This document shows, in pieces, positions 18,089 through 26,104 of a DNA stretch of 55,413 nucleotides; the stretch's first letter is position 1; each line of letters opens with the position of its first letter. Source of the stretch: Mangrovicella endophytica (GTDB lineage Bacteria > Pseudomonadota > Alphaproteobacteria > Rhizobiales > Rhizobiaceae). The notes beneath the pieces were generated by a model. The model made no database searches and had not been told where the DNA came from. It saw nothing but the letters and a program-made list of their open reading frames with translations. The stretch covers positions 1 to 55,413 of the forward strand of contig NZ_PKMZ01000015.1 in assembly GCF_002893625.1 (NCBI RefSeq), in the 5' to 3' direction. The translations under genes and the position numbers were made by a program.

Positions 18089-19211
18089 CTAGACCAGCGC
18101 AAGCGTCGACCCGAACGATGGAGCCGCTGCAGACGTCTTCGCCGCACTTAGACGCTCCCGCAGTTCCAGGAGGCGACCTCGAGCCTCGGCCGTGCCGTAC
18201 ATCGGCATGCGGGTGATCTCCTCAATCGACACGGCTCCCGCGATGAAGAGGGTGACGATGTCGGCCTGGCTGAAGCAGTTGCGGCAGACCGGCACGCGCG
18301 GCGGCTCGCGGGTCAGAAGATCGTACATCTTGTGGCGGCCGACCTCCGCCATGACCGTTCCGGCGTCGCCGGTCTTCAGGTTGCCGATCTCGGCCGTCCA
18401 GCCGACCGGGCACGGTGTGAGCGCGCCGGTATCGAAGAGCTGGAGCGCGGCGTCGGGCAGGTAGCAGCGGGCATGGCGGCGGCTGCCATGGCGATCGAGG
18501 AAGTCGGCCAGCGCCAAGTAGTAGGCGGGCGGGCCGAGCACCGGCGACGCCTCGTCCGGCAAGCGGCGCAGCATGGCAGCGAAGGCGGCGGCATTCCGGC
18601 GTGAACAGGAGGTCGGCATGGATGCCGCGCACCGGGATCGGGACGGCGGTGATGTCTGCGGGAAAACTGCCGAGATAGGACAGAAAACTGGGAAAGGCCG
18701 CGGCATTGGCATCGCTGATGACGCTGGTGATCTCGAGCGGCACCGCGGTGCCCGCGAGCGCCTCGAAGGCTGCCATCACTCGGCGACCGATATTCTCCGA
18801 GCGCCAGCGCATCGCATTCATCGCCGACGTGTGGCCATCAAGCGAAAGGTTGAAGCCTACATTGCCGAGGCCGAGCAGCCTGTCGACGATCGCCGGCGTC
18901 AGTTCGGTGCCGTTGCTGAGAACCTGCACATGGCTGTAGCGGTCGGCGAGAGCCTCGACCAGTTCGGCGGCGTTGGCGAGCATGAACAGCTCGCCGCCGC
19001 TGACCTTCATCACCGGTGCGTCGACATGGCCGCGCATGGCATCGACCATCGTCAGCACGCCGCCGATGTCGATCGTCGCGCCGCGACCCTTGTGCGAGGC
19101 GGAGGTGGCCGTTCCATAGTCGCTGGCGTCAGTGACGCTGGTGCAGTAGCTGCACTTCAGGTTGCAGAAATTACCGGCAACGATGAGATCGTGATAGAGA
19201 AAGCGCTGCAT
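18089..19211 (-). pseudogene. SPASM-like radical SAM protein, frameshifted
   Basis: Two overlapping frames make one protein of about 373 residues. The first frame (from ATG 19211) holds the 4Fe-4S motif C16-x3-C20-x2-C23 (NFCNLKCSYC), VSGGELF and NLSLDGH, and is sensible up to HADLLFTP. From there the frame to 18089 continues as NAAAFAAMLRRLPDEAS and carries the C-terminal cysteines (ARCYLP, LTPCPVG, VCRNCF) of a SPASM/twitch-type auxiliary cluster. One extra base in the CCGG run at 18596-18599 joins them. It may be a real mutation or a sequencing error. Enzymes of this type modify peptides or small substrates. A dyad copy lies 46 bp upstream of the start. Confidence 0.78.
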
Positions 19212-19257
19212 GGCGGCCCTCCGTCCGGAGCAGCTTGCCTTGGAGATCTCGTAATTG

Positions 19258-19270
19258 CAACTTTAGATTG
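19258..19270 (-). promoter_or_regulatory. Shared dyad, site B (before the radical SAM gene)
   Basis: The plus strand reads CAACT-TTA-GATTG, preceded by TG and followed by the AT-rich ATTATTT. The strong half faces the radical SAM start, 46 bases away, within the 82-base gap after the GNAT gene. Confidence 0.6.
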
Positions 19271-19293
19271 ATTATTTGGAGCGAGTGCTCTCA

Positions 19294-19794
19294 TCAGAGC
19301 AGGCGGCTGGGTGCCTCCTCGCCGATGTCGAGTTCGTAGACGATGTGCCGCTCCTGGAAGCCGGCGAGGCGATAGAGGCCGCGCATCGCTTCGTTGGAAC
19401 TCGCGGTGCGGCCGACGATGCGGGTGAAGCCGGCGGCGCGGCTGTGCTCCATAACCGCCCGCAGCAGTGTGACGGCGACGGTCGGTCCTCCGGCATCACG
19501 ATCGACATAGAAGCTGCGGAAGTCGGCATAGAGATCGCCGGTGATGAAGTTCTGCCGCGAGGACACCCAGGCCCAGCCGACGACGCGGCCGTTCCGCTCC
19601 ACCACGCGCGTCCAGTCGTCGCCATATTTCAGGAGCTTGCCGAGCTTCTTGCGGTAGTGCTGGAGGTCGGTCACCGCCTCGTCGGCAAAGGAGCGGATCG
19701 CGATCTCCGCCTCGAACCCGGCAACGGCGTCGATGTCCTCCACTCGGAAGGGGCGGATATGCGGCTTATCCGGGGCGGCAGTCTCATGCGGCAT
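19294..19794 (-). CDS. GNAT-family N-acetyltransferase
   Basis: A 166-residue acyl-CoA-dependent acetyltransferase. It starts with HIRPFRVEDIDAVAGFE, has the central strand VVGWAWVSSRQ, an acetyl-CoA region around AVTLLRAVMEHSRAAGF, and the C-terminal NEAMRGLYRLAGFQERH motif. The target is unknown; an amine of the pathway product is plausible from context. It is in line with the radical SAM gene (82 bp, dyad between) and diverges from the AdoMet-decarboxylase-like gene. Confidence 0.85.
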   Translation of the reverse strand: MPHETAAPDKPHIRPFRVEDIDAVAGFEAEIAIRSFADEAVTDLQHYRKKLGKLLKYGDDWTRVVERNGRVVGWAWVSSRQNFITGDLYADFRSFYVDRDAGGPTVAVTLLRAVMEHSRAAGFTRIVGRTASSNEAMRGLYRLAGFQERHIVYELDIGEEAPSRLL

Positions 19795-19947
19795 GGGATC
19801 GTCTCTGATGTTGAGGCCGCCAGCGTTCGTTCCACCCGGCCAGCCTTGTCGCCCTAAGCTCGAGCGACTATAGGGATTTCCGGCGGCTCACGCACCTTCG
19901 GTGCCTCGAAGCGGGTCGGCCTTTCTCCAAATGCCGCGGACTATCCC

Positions 19948-20301
19948 ATGAGAATTCGCCAGGTGCTGGCTGACATGCGCAATTGCGATCTCGTCATTGA
20001 GGACGAGACGGCGCTGCGCGACGCCGCGATCGCCGGCGCCAAGGCGGGTGGCTCGACGGTGATCGGCGAGTATGCGCAGCGCTACGTACCGCATGGCATC
20101 ACGCTGGTGGTGTTCCTGGCGGAGTCGCACATCATGCTGACGACCTGGCCGGAGTACCGGATGGTGCTGGCCGACGTGCTCCTGTGCAATCCCGAGATGT
20201 CCGAGGATGCCACGATCGACGAGATCGCCCGGCGCCTCTGCCCGAACGGCGTGGTGGAGCGCAGCTACGTCACACGGCATATCGAGCCGCTGGACGCCTG
20301 A
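19948..20301 (+). CDS. S-adenosylmethionine decarboxylase (SpeH/SpeD class 1b)-like, pyruvoyl enzyme
   Basis: A 117-residue protein with the size and layout of a prokaryotic AdoMet decarboxylase proenzyme. The self-cleavage site E59-S60-H61 (LAESH) and the later catalytic Cys80 are kept, and TWPEY follows. Compared with the Thermotoga enzyme, the positions of Ser55 and His68 are Thr52 and Thr65 here, so processing or substrate may differ; AdoMetDC homologues with other substrates (ornithine, arginine) are known. It begins a plus-strand operon with the FkbH-like gene two bases downstream. If it makes decarboxylated AdoMet, the BpsA-like enzyme nearby is the natural consumer. Confidence 0.83.
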   Translation: MRIRQVLADMRNCDLVIEDETALRDAAIAGAKAGGSTVIGEYAQRYVPHGITLVVFLAESHIMLTTWPEYRMVLADVLLCNPEMSEDATIDEIARRLCPNGVVERSYVTRHIEPLDA

Positions 20302-20303
20302 GC

Positions 20304-22034
20304 ATGAAGCGGCCGGCCTGGTGGCGCTTCCTGCCCGAGGACGGCGGAGCGATCCGGCCGGAGGATATTGCGGCTGCGGCTGAGGCGGGGCCAGGGGTCC
20401 TGTCGCGGCTGCTGCGGCAGGCCCGGGCACAGCTGGGCGCCAACCGGGCGTCCTCGCTGTTGCGCAGAGCGCTGCCGGACATGACGCTGGCGCCGCTCCG
20501 GCCGGTACGGCTGCTCTTTGTCTCGACCTATCAGGCGACGGCGGTATCCGATGCCCTGACGCTCGCCTTTGCGATTGCCGGGTTGCGGCTGCAAGTGACC
20601 GCGCTCGAGGGCATCGCTGCGGCGGAGGGTTGGATCGGCGAGGTCGGCACGCTCGGGCAGAATGTTGATCTGGTCGTGCTGTCGACGCTGCCCGAGCCTG
20701 ACCCCGGCGCTCCCGCCAGGCGGTCGGCGGCGCTGCGCCAGCTCGCGTCCCGGCTTGCGCACTCGGTTCAGGCACCAGCGGTGGTGCTCTCCTTCGGCGA
20801 CAAAGCCGAGTCTGCGGACCGCGTCGACGACACCGATGTTCGCGAGATATCGGTCGGGGACGAGGCCCTCGGCGGCGCGTCGGTGCTCGACACGCGCTTC
20901 GCGCTGAGCTTCGGCGCAATTCCGAGCGCCGCCGCCGCCGATGCGCTCGCGGACGCAGCCGCCGGTTTCGCCGCGGCAACGCTCGGCGCTGCACCCAAGC
21001 TCGTCATCACCGACCTCGACGGCACGCTCTGGCGCGGCGTTGCCGGAGAAGGGGAGGCGGCGGACGGCGCGACGGACCTCGTGCTGCACGAGGCCTATGC
21101 CGATGCGCTGCTGCGCCTGCAAAGCCGTGGCCTCGTGCTCGCCGCCGCCAGCCGCAACGATCGCGCGATCGCCGAAGCGGCACTGGCGGGATTTGCCGAT
21201 CACCTCGGGCGGCAGCCCTTTGCAAGCCTTGCTGTCGCCTGGGAGGGCAAGGCCGAGCTGGTGGAACGCGTGCTGGCCGAGACAGGTCTTGCCCCGGAGC
21301 ATACGGTCTTCATCGACGATGATGCGGTGAACTGCGCGGCCGTGGCAGTGCGCTTCCCGCAGATGGACGTGCGGCTGTTCTCAGGCGACGAAGCCGGCTT
21401 CGCCGCCATGCTGCTGGCCGATCCGCGGCTCGCCGGCGGTCCAAACCAGGCGGTCAGCTCCAGCCGGGCCGAGCAGTACCGGCTGAAGGCCGAGGTCGAC
21501 CGGTTGCGGGCGGAGGAGGGGGGACTTGCCGCCTTCCTGCAGCGGCTGCAGAGCCGCGTCATCGTCCGGCCGCTCGGGGCGGATGATCGTGCCAGAGCCG
21601 CGGAACTGGCGCGGCGGGTGAACCAGTTCGCCTTCGCGGATTTCCGCCCGAATGTCACGGCGCTCGCGGAGCGGCACAGCGCGTTCGATCTCTTGTTCCG
21701 TCTCGAGGATGCCTTCGGGTCGCACGGCATCGTCGGGCTGGTGCTGGCGCGGCGGGATGGCGATGTCGTGCGGCTCGACAATCTCCTTCTCAGCTGCCGG
21801 GCGCTGCAGAGGGGCGTCGAGGATGCCATGCTGCACGCGCTCGCTCAGCGCGCGAGGGGTGGGGGCGTGAGGGCGCTGATCGGCCGGATTGAGCCCCTGC
21901 CGCGCAACACGCCGGCACGCGATTTCGCGCGCCGGCTGGGGCTGGACACAGACGGGGTCTTTCGCCTCGATCTGGAAGATAGCCTGTTGCCGCTGCCAGG
22001 CGGCATCAGCATCGAAGACGAGAAGGAGCGGTGA
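20304..22034 (+). CDS. FkbH-like HAD / acyltransferase protein
   Basis: A 576-residue FkbH-family protein. An N-terminal Rossmann-like region (about 65-205) precedes a HAD domain with DLDGTLW at 237-243 and a second HAD motif FIDDDAVNC. A C-terminal GNAT-like domain (RVNQFAFADFRPN, LDNLLLSCRALQRGVED) completes it. In glycerate-type pathways such proteins load a three-carbon unit from 1,3-bisphosphoglycerate onto a carrier protein. The stop shares a base with the start of the following carrier protein, so the pair almost certainly works together. The open frame begins earlier (20184), but that part lies inside the upstream gene. Confidence 0.88.
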   Translation: MKRPAWWRFLPEDGGAIRPEDIAAAAEAGPGVLSRLLRQARAQLGANRASSLLRRALPDMTLAPLRPVRLLFVSTYQATAVSDALTLAFAIAGLRLQVTALEGIAAAEGWIGEVGTLGQNVDLVVLSTLPEPDPGAPARRSAALRQLASRLAHSVQAPAVVLSFGDKAESADRVDDTDVREISVGDEALGGASVLDTRFALSFGAIPSAAAADALADAAAGFAAATLGAAPKLVITDLDGTLWRGVAGEGEAADGATDLVLHEAYADALLRLQSRGLVLAAASRNDRAIAEAALAGFADHLGRQPFASLAVAWEGKAELVERVLAETGLAPEHTVFIDDDAVNCAAVAVRFPQMDVRLFSGDEAGFAAMLLADPRLAGGPNQAVSSSRAEQYRLKAEVDRLRAEEGGLAAFLQRLQSRVIVRPLGADDRARAAELARRVNQFAFADFRPNVTALAERHSAFDLLFRLEDAFGSHGIVGLVLARRDGDVVRLDNLLLSCRALQRGVEDAMLHALAQRARGGGVRALIGRIEPLPRNTPARDFARRLGLDTDGVFRLDLEDSLLPLPGGISIEDEKER

Positions 22035-22294
22035 TGACGGTGCGCGAAACGAAAGCACTGGCGCAGGAGATCGCCGGCATCGTCGCAGAGGTGCTGGAGC
22101 AGCCGGAGGGCGGCATCAGTGCCGAAACACGTGCCGCCGAGGTCGAGGCGTGGGATTCGCTTGGCCATGTCCGTATCGTGCTGGCGCTGGAGGCCGCCTT
22201 CGGCATCCGCTTCACCATGGGCGAGATCGAGAAGGGTACGTCAATTCCGGAACTCGCGCGGCTGACGCGCGAGGCGCAGGCGCGCGAGGGCTGA
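22034..22294 (+). CDS. Acyl carrier protein (second, FkbH-linked)
   Basis: An 86-residue carrier protein with Ser42 in the canonical EAWDSLGHVRIVLALEAAFG motif. AWDSLGH is typical of carrier proteins paired with FkbH-like loaders. The ATG at 22034 overlaps the FkbH stop (TGATG) and has GAAGGAG upstream; a GTG one codon earlier is possible. It ends the operon SpeH-like, FkbH-like, ACP and converges on the BpsA-like gene. Confidence 0.9.
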   Translation: MTVRETKALAQEIAGIVAEVLEQPEGGISAETRAAEVEAWDSLGHVRIVLALEAAFGIRFTMGEIEKGTSIPELARLTREAQAREG

Positions 22295-22381
22295 GCAACA
22301 GCGTTCTCGGAGATGCCGGCCGCTCGGCCCGGCCGCCGTATGGGTAAGAGGCCTCTCGCGTTGGCCGACTAGGCTGTCGCT

Positions 22382-23662
22382 TTACCCAGCAGCGCCGCCG
22401 CCCCGCTGACGGCTGAACACATGGTCGCCGCAGGTCGGGCAGCCCGCATCCTTCAGCGCCTCGATCGTCGTGAACCGTTCGCCAGTGCCGACCGGAACGA
22501 TGGTTCCGCAGGTGCGGCAGCGATAGCTGCGCCGCCGCGGCCGCACCTCACCGGTATAGATCGGCCCATCAACCGCTTCCCCCACGATCTCCGATCGCGT
22601 GCGGCGCGTCGTCCTCAGTTCGATCAACTGGCCGACGCCGCCGAGGATGGAGGCGCCGCCATAGGTGTTGAAGGACGGCCGGATGCGGGTGGCGGCCAGA
22701 CCGAGGTCGTTCAGGCGCATCTGCAGTGCCAGCATGTCGTCCGGCGAGAGATCCGCATAGGACAGGAACACGGGCAGGTTTGGCTCGGCCAGGAGCGCTT
22801 CGATGCCGCGCGACAGGAAGAGCGAAGCACCCTCCAGCGTATAGGGCGGATCGGTCTCGGCCGTGTCGAAGGCCCCTTTGAAGCCCTCCGGCAGCGGTTT
22901 GCGCAGGTCATGAGCGGTGATCTCGAAGGCGAGGCCATGCCGCTCGCGGGCACGTTCCAGATGCGCGATGCGGCCGGGATCGAGCTCCAGGACGCTGAGG
23001 CGGCGCGGCGCCGCGTCGATGGCGCGCGCGATCAGGGACAGGGCGACCGAGATCGAATCGTCGTCGCCGAGAAGGAGGATGCGGCGGCCGGCCAGCGCGC
23101 CAGCCTGGTGCATGGCGAAAGCGCGGCGCAGGGCAGTCTCCGGCGTGCAGGGCGCCTGGTCGAGCGTAACGTCCACGGGCGGGCCGTCCGCCGCATGCAC
23201 CTCCATCAGCGGCAGCAGCGGCTTCAATCGGTCGTCGAGATCGGCGCCGGCGGCATCGTCCTGCAGACGAGGTCGAACGGGGCGACCCGGACGCTCCGGA
23301 CGTTCGGGGCGCGGAGTGCGCGCTGCCTGTGGGGGAACGCCATCGCTCGCTGCGGCGCCGGGCGTTCCGGACGGACGCGGCGACAGGCCGAGCGTGTCGG
23401 CGGCAAACCGCTCACCGTCGGACGACAGTGCGACGCCGCCGCCGCGCACGAGAAGGCCTGCCGTTTCCAGTTCGCGCCGCACTGCGCCGACGACCGGCAG
23501 CGGAATGCGGACGAGGCGGGCAAGGACATTGAGCGGCAGCGGCCCCTCGGCGTGGATGGCGCGCAGGATTGCCGCGACGCCTTCGCGGCCCTCGCGCAGG
23601 CTGGTGGCCTCGGCGATGCGGGCGAGGAGGGCGTCGCCCTTGGCGGCTGGCATGTCGGTCAT
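22382..23662 (-). CDS. bpsA: BpsA-type branched-chain aminopropyltransferase homologue (DUF43)
   Basis: A 426-residue homologue of N4-bis(aminopropyl)spermidine synthase, which transfers aminopropyl groups from decarboxylated AdoMet in thermophiles. It has an N-terminal winged helix (10-92) and a Rossmann domain with LGDDDSISVALSL (GDDD at 199-202), HDLRKPLPEGF and DPPYT at 271-275. The CxxC pair that follows the winged helix in the archaeal enzyme is absent; a 35-residue Pro/Arg-rich linker takes its place. A C-terminal Zn ribbon (C382, C385, C408, C411) is added. The start 23662 lies four bases after the PIG-L stop. The acceptor is unknown and need not be a polyamine. Confidence 0.86.
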   Translation of the reverse strand: MTDMPAAKGDALLARIAEATSLREGREGVAAILRAIHAEGPLPLNVLARLVRIPLPVVGAVRRELETAGLLVRGGGVALSSDGERFAADTLGLSPRPSGTPGAAASDGVPPQAARTPRPERPERPGRPVRPRLQDDAAGADLDDRLKPLLPLMEVHAADGPPVDVTLDQAPCTPETALRRAFAMHQAGALAGRRILLLGDDDSISVALSLIARAIDAAPRRLSVLELDPGRIAHLERARERHGLAFEITAHDLRKPLPEGFKGAFDTAETDPPYTLEGASLFLSRGIEALLAEPNLPVFLSYADLSPDDMLALQMRLNDLGLAATRIRPSFNTYGGASILGGVGQLIELRTTRRTRSEIVGEAVDGPIYTGEVRPRRRSYRCRTCGTIVPVGTGERFTTIEALKDAGCPTCGDHVFSRQRGGGAAG

Positions 23663-23666
23663 GGCG

Positions 23667-24734
23667 TCATAGAGCCGATGGCACGGGCGAAGTCCACTGT
23701 CCGCCGCGCCGCAGTCCTTCGAGGGCGGCGTGGGGCTGCCTGAAGCTGCGCTCGGCCGGCACGTCCGGCGCACCGATGGTGGCGGCGTGACGCAGGCAGG
23801 CGTCGATCTGATGATCGCGCAGCCGGGTGCGGTAGACGCGCAAGGCGGCGCGCTTGCTGCCGAGGGCTGAGGCGATGTTCGTCAGTCGCGGCTCCAGGCC
23901 GCCCGTCGCGCCGGCACCATCGAAGACAGAGGTCGCCCCATAGGGCAGATCTTCGAAGAAAATGAGCGGCAGGCCCGTGGCCGCAGCCCATCGCTCCGCG
24001 GCGATACGGGTGAGGACGTGGTCGAGATGTCCGCCGATGCCGGCCGGTGCAAGGATGCGCATGCAGCCGTCCTGCGCGGCACGCTGCAGGACTGGCTCCA
24101 GAGCGCTGAGCACCGCATCCAGATCGGCGGAGCCGGCCGGGCCGTCCAGCACCCTCGCTTTCGTCCAGCCGAACACGGCGCCGAGTTTCAATTCGCGCCG
24201 GTCTTGCGCCCCCGGCAGGCCGAGATGAAGCGCCCGGTAGCCGAGAATACGGGCCGCCAGCGCGTCCTCCTCTGCGGCCAATGCGTCGAGCTGCGCCGGA
24301 GGCACCCGCAAAGCCTCCTGATAGGTCTGTCGCGAGAAGATGTTGACCACTAGGGGTGGCCGGCCGACGGGGCGCGCTGCCGCGATGGTGCCGCCGAGGG
24401 AGAGCGCGGCATCATCGATATGCGGCGAGAGGATGAGGTCGTATCTTTCGCGTAAAGGCGAGCCAACCGGTGGCGGCAATCGCACGAGAAGACCGGCGTC
24501 CAGCAGCGCGGCCAGCGCCGCAGCCTCTGCGGAACCGGCTTCCGGCAGCTCATCCGCTCGCCGTTCCACCTGGCAGAGGGCCGCGAGCGCCCGCTGCTCC
24601 GGCGGCAGCGGCAGGATGCGGCCGCCGGCGGTGCGCAGGCCCGCGGGATGCGGCTGATAGTGCGGCAGCAGCCGGACCGTGGCGCCGGAGGTCGGCGTCC
24701 GGAGCCGGGCGATGCTGCCCCCACGGTCGTTCAC
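23667..24734 (-). CDS. PIG-L-family (LmbE-like) deacetylase
   Basis: A 355-residue Zn-dependent N-deacetylase. Metal ligands are in SPHIDDAALSLGG (H105, D107, D108) and GGHLDHV. This family removes N-acetyl groups from amino sugars or related compounds. The first 95 residues are not part of the usual domain; the segment GGRILPLPPEQ to LLDAGLLVRL looks faintly like a small winged or PqqD-like fold, but this is a guess. The start is a GTG in a GTGA overlap with the ligase stop. It is in the long minus-strand operon that ends with the BpsA-like gene. Confidence 0.86.
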   Translation of the reverse strand: MNDRGGSIARLRTPTSGATVRLLPHYQPHPAGLRTAGGRILPLPPEQRALAALCQVERRADELPEAGSAEAAALAALLDAGLLVRLPPPVGSPLRERYDLILSPHIDDAALSLGGTIAAARPVGRPPLVVNIFSRQTYQEALRVPPAQLDALAAEEDALAARILGYRALHLGLPGAQDRRELKLGAVFGWTKARVLDGPAGSADLDAVLSALEPVLQRAAQDGCMRILAPAGIGGHLDHVLTRIAAERWAAATGLPLIFFEDLPYGATSVFDGAGATGGLEPRLTNIASALGSKRAALRVYRTRLRDHQIDACLRHAATIGAPDVPAERSFRQPHAALEGLRRGGQWTSPVPSAL

Positions 24735-26104
24735 GCCTGATAGCTGGAGATGGCCGCCCCGGCCCGCTCGCCAGCCCTTTCATCAGCCGCGAGGAGCTGC
24801 AGGCGGTCGATCTTGCCGGCGGCCGTCCGCGGCAGGGCCGGCATCGTGACGATGCGCGTCGGTACGGCAGGCACCTCTGCCAGCGCTTCACGGATGATGG
24901 CCGGGTCCGGGCGCGGCCCTTCCAGCGCCAGGATGAGCGCGTCGGCTCCACCCCGATGGCGCTCAGGACCGCAGATCGCGAGGGCGTCTGTGACACCCGG
25001 AAGCGCCCGCAGACGCTGCGTCAGCGCCGCACCGTCGATGCTGTGGCCGTTGATCTTTAGGCGATCGGCGAGCCGCCCGATCAGCACCGCTGAGCCGTCG
25101 GCCTCTCGCCGCACCACGTCCCCGGTGCGCCAGATGCCGGCGGCATGATCGCTGGAGAGGGCAGAGCCTTCCTCGCCGAGGATCGCATGGCCGAGCGACA
25201 GCACCAGTTCGCCCATGCTGCCATCCGGCGGCGGCGCGAGAATGGTGATGCCGTTGAATGGACGTCCGATCCTCCCTTCCGGCAGCGAGGCGGGTTCGCC
25301 GAAGGTGGCACCAGTCTCCGTCGAACCGTAGTTGCGGGCGAGGGCGCAGCCGAAGCTCCGACGGAATGCGGCATCCAGCGCGTCCGGCACCGGCCCGGCA
25401 CCGGCAATCACCAGACAGCTGCTCTCACCATCGGCGATGAGGCCCCGCTGTGCCTTGACCGCAAGCCGGGCGATTGCGGGCGTCAGCACCACGACGTCGA
25501 AATCGCCGGCGCGAAGGCGCCGCGCCAGTGCAGCCGGGTTCGGCGTCCGCTGACATTCGACCGAAGCACCGGCGCTGATGAGCGCCAGCGCCGCGCCGAA
25601 GGCAAAGGAGTGAAACACCGGTGCGGCGATCAGCGCCCGCTGACCTGCGGCAAAGCCATATCGGGCAGCGTAGCGTTGCGCCTCGTCGAGGAGGCTTGCC
25701 GCGCCCCGCGCCACAAGCTTCGGGTGGCGTGTCGAGCCGGACGTGGCCTGAAGGAGCGCCGGCGGGTCGTGGTCCGGCGTTCCGTGGGTCTGCTGCTGCA
25801 GCGTAAGGCCGTCCCAGTCGAAAAGAGACGCCTCGCCGGTCCACGTCGCGGCAGTCAGCTGCTCGGCGCCGAGCACCGGCACGAGACCGCGGCGCCACAA
25901 GGTATGGACGCCGTGCAGGAGGGCGTTGCCGTGGATCCCACGCAACCGCACGCGGTCGCCGGGATGGTACGCGGCCGCCATCGTTGCCGCGGCGGAAATA
26001 GCCGGTTGGAGATCGACGGTCGCGCCACCGGCGGACCTGTCGCCGACGAAGCGGCCATTCTCCATAAGGGCTACGAGATCAGCGAGCGTCGATGGCACCA
26101 TCAT
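24731..26104 (-). CDS. Stand-alone adenylating enzyme (ANL superfamily ligase)
   Basis: A 457-residue AMP-forming ligase. The core motifs are TSGSTRHPK at 121-129 (A3), NYGSTETG at 258-265 (A5), WRTGDVV (A7), GRLADRLKINGHSIDG (A8) and PRTAAGKIDR (A10 lysine). It has no carrier domain, so it likely loads one of the two separate carrier proteins, or makes an acyl-CoA. The pocket sequence does not let me predict the substrate. The ATGA overlap with the DegT gene sets the start at 26104. A longer frame to 27226 runs inside the DegT gene and is not real. Confidence 0.87.
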   Translation of the reverse strand: MMVPSTLADLVALMENGRFVGDRSAGGATVDLQPAISAAATMAAAYHPGDRVRLRGIHGNALLHGVHTLWRRGLVPVLGAEQLTAATWTGEASLFDWDGLTLQQQTHGTPDHDPPALLQATSGSTRHPKLVARGAASLLDEAQRYAARYGFAAGQRALIAAPVFHSFAFGAALALISAGASVECQRTPNPAALARRLRAGDFDVVVLTPAIARLAVKAQRGLIADGESSCLVIAGAGPVPDALDAAFRRSFGCALARNYGSTETGATFGEPASLPEGRIGRPFNGITILAPPPDGSMGELVLSLGHAILGEEGSALSSDHAAGIWRTGDVVRREADGSAVLIGRLADRLKINGHSIDGAALTQRLRALPGVTDALAICGPERHRGGADALILALEGPRPDPAIIREALAEVPAVPTRIVTMPALPRTAAGKIDRLQLLAADERAGERAGAAISSYQA

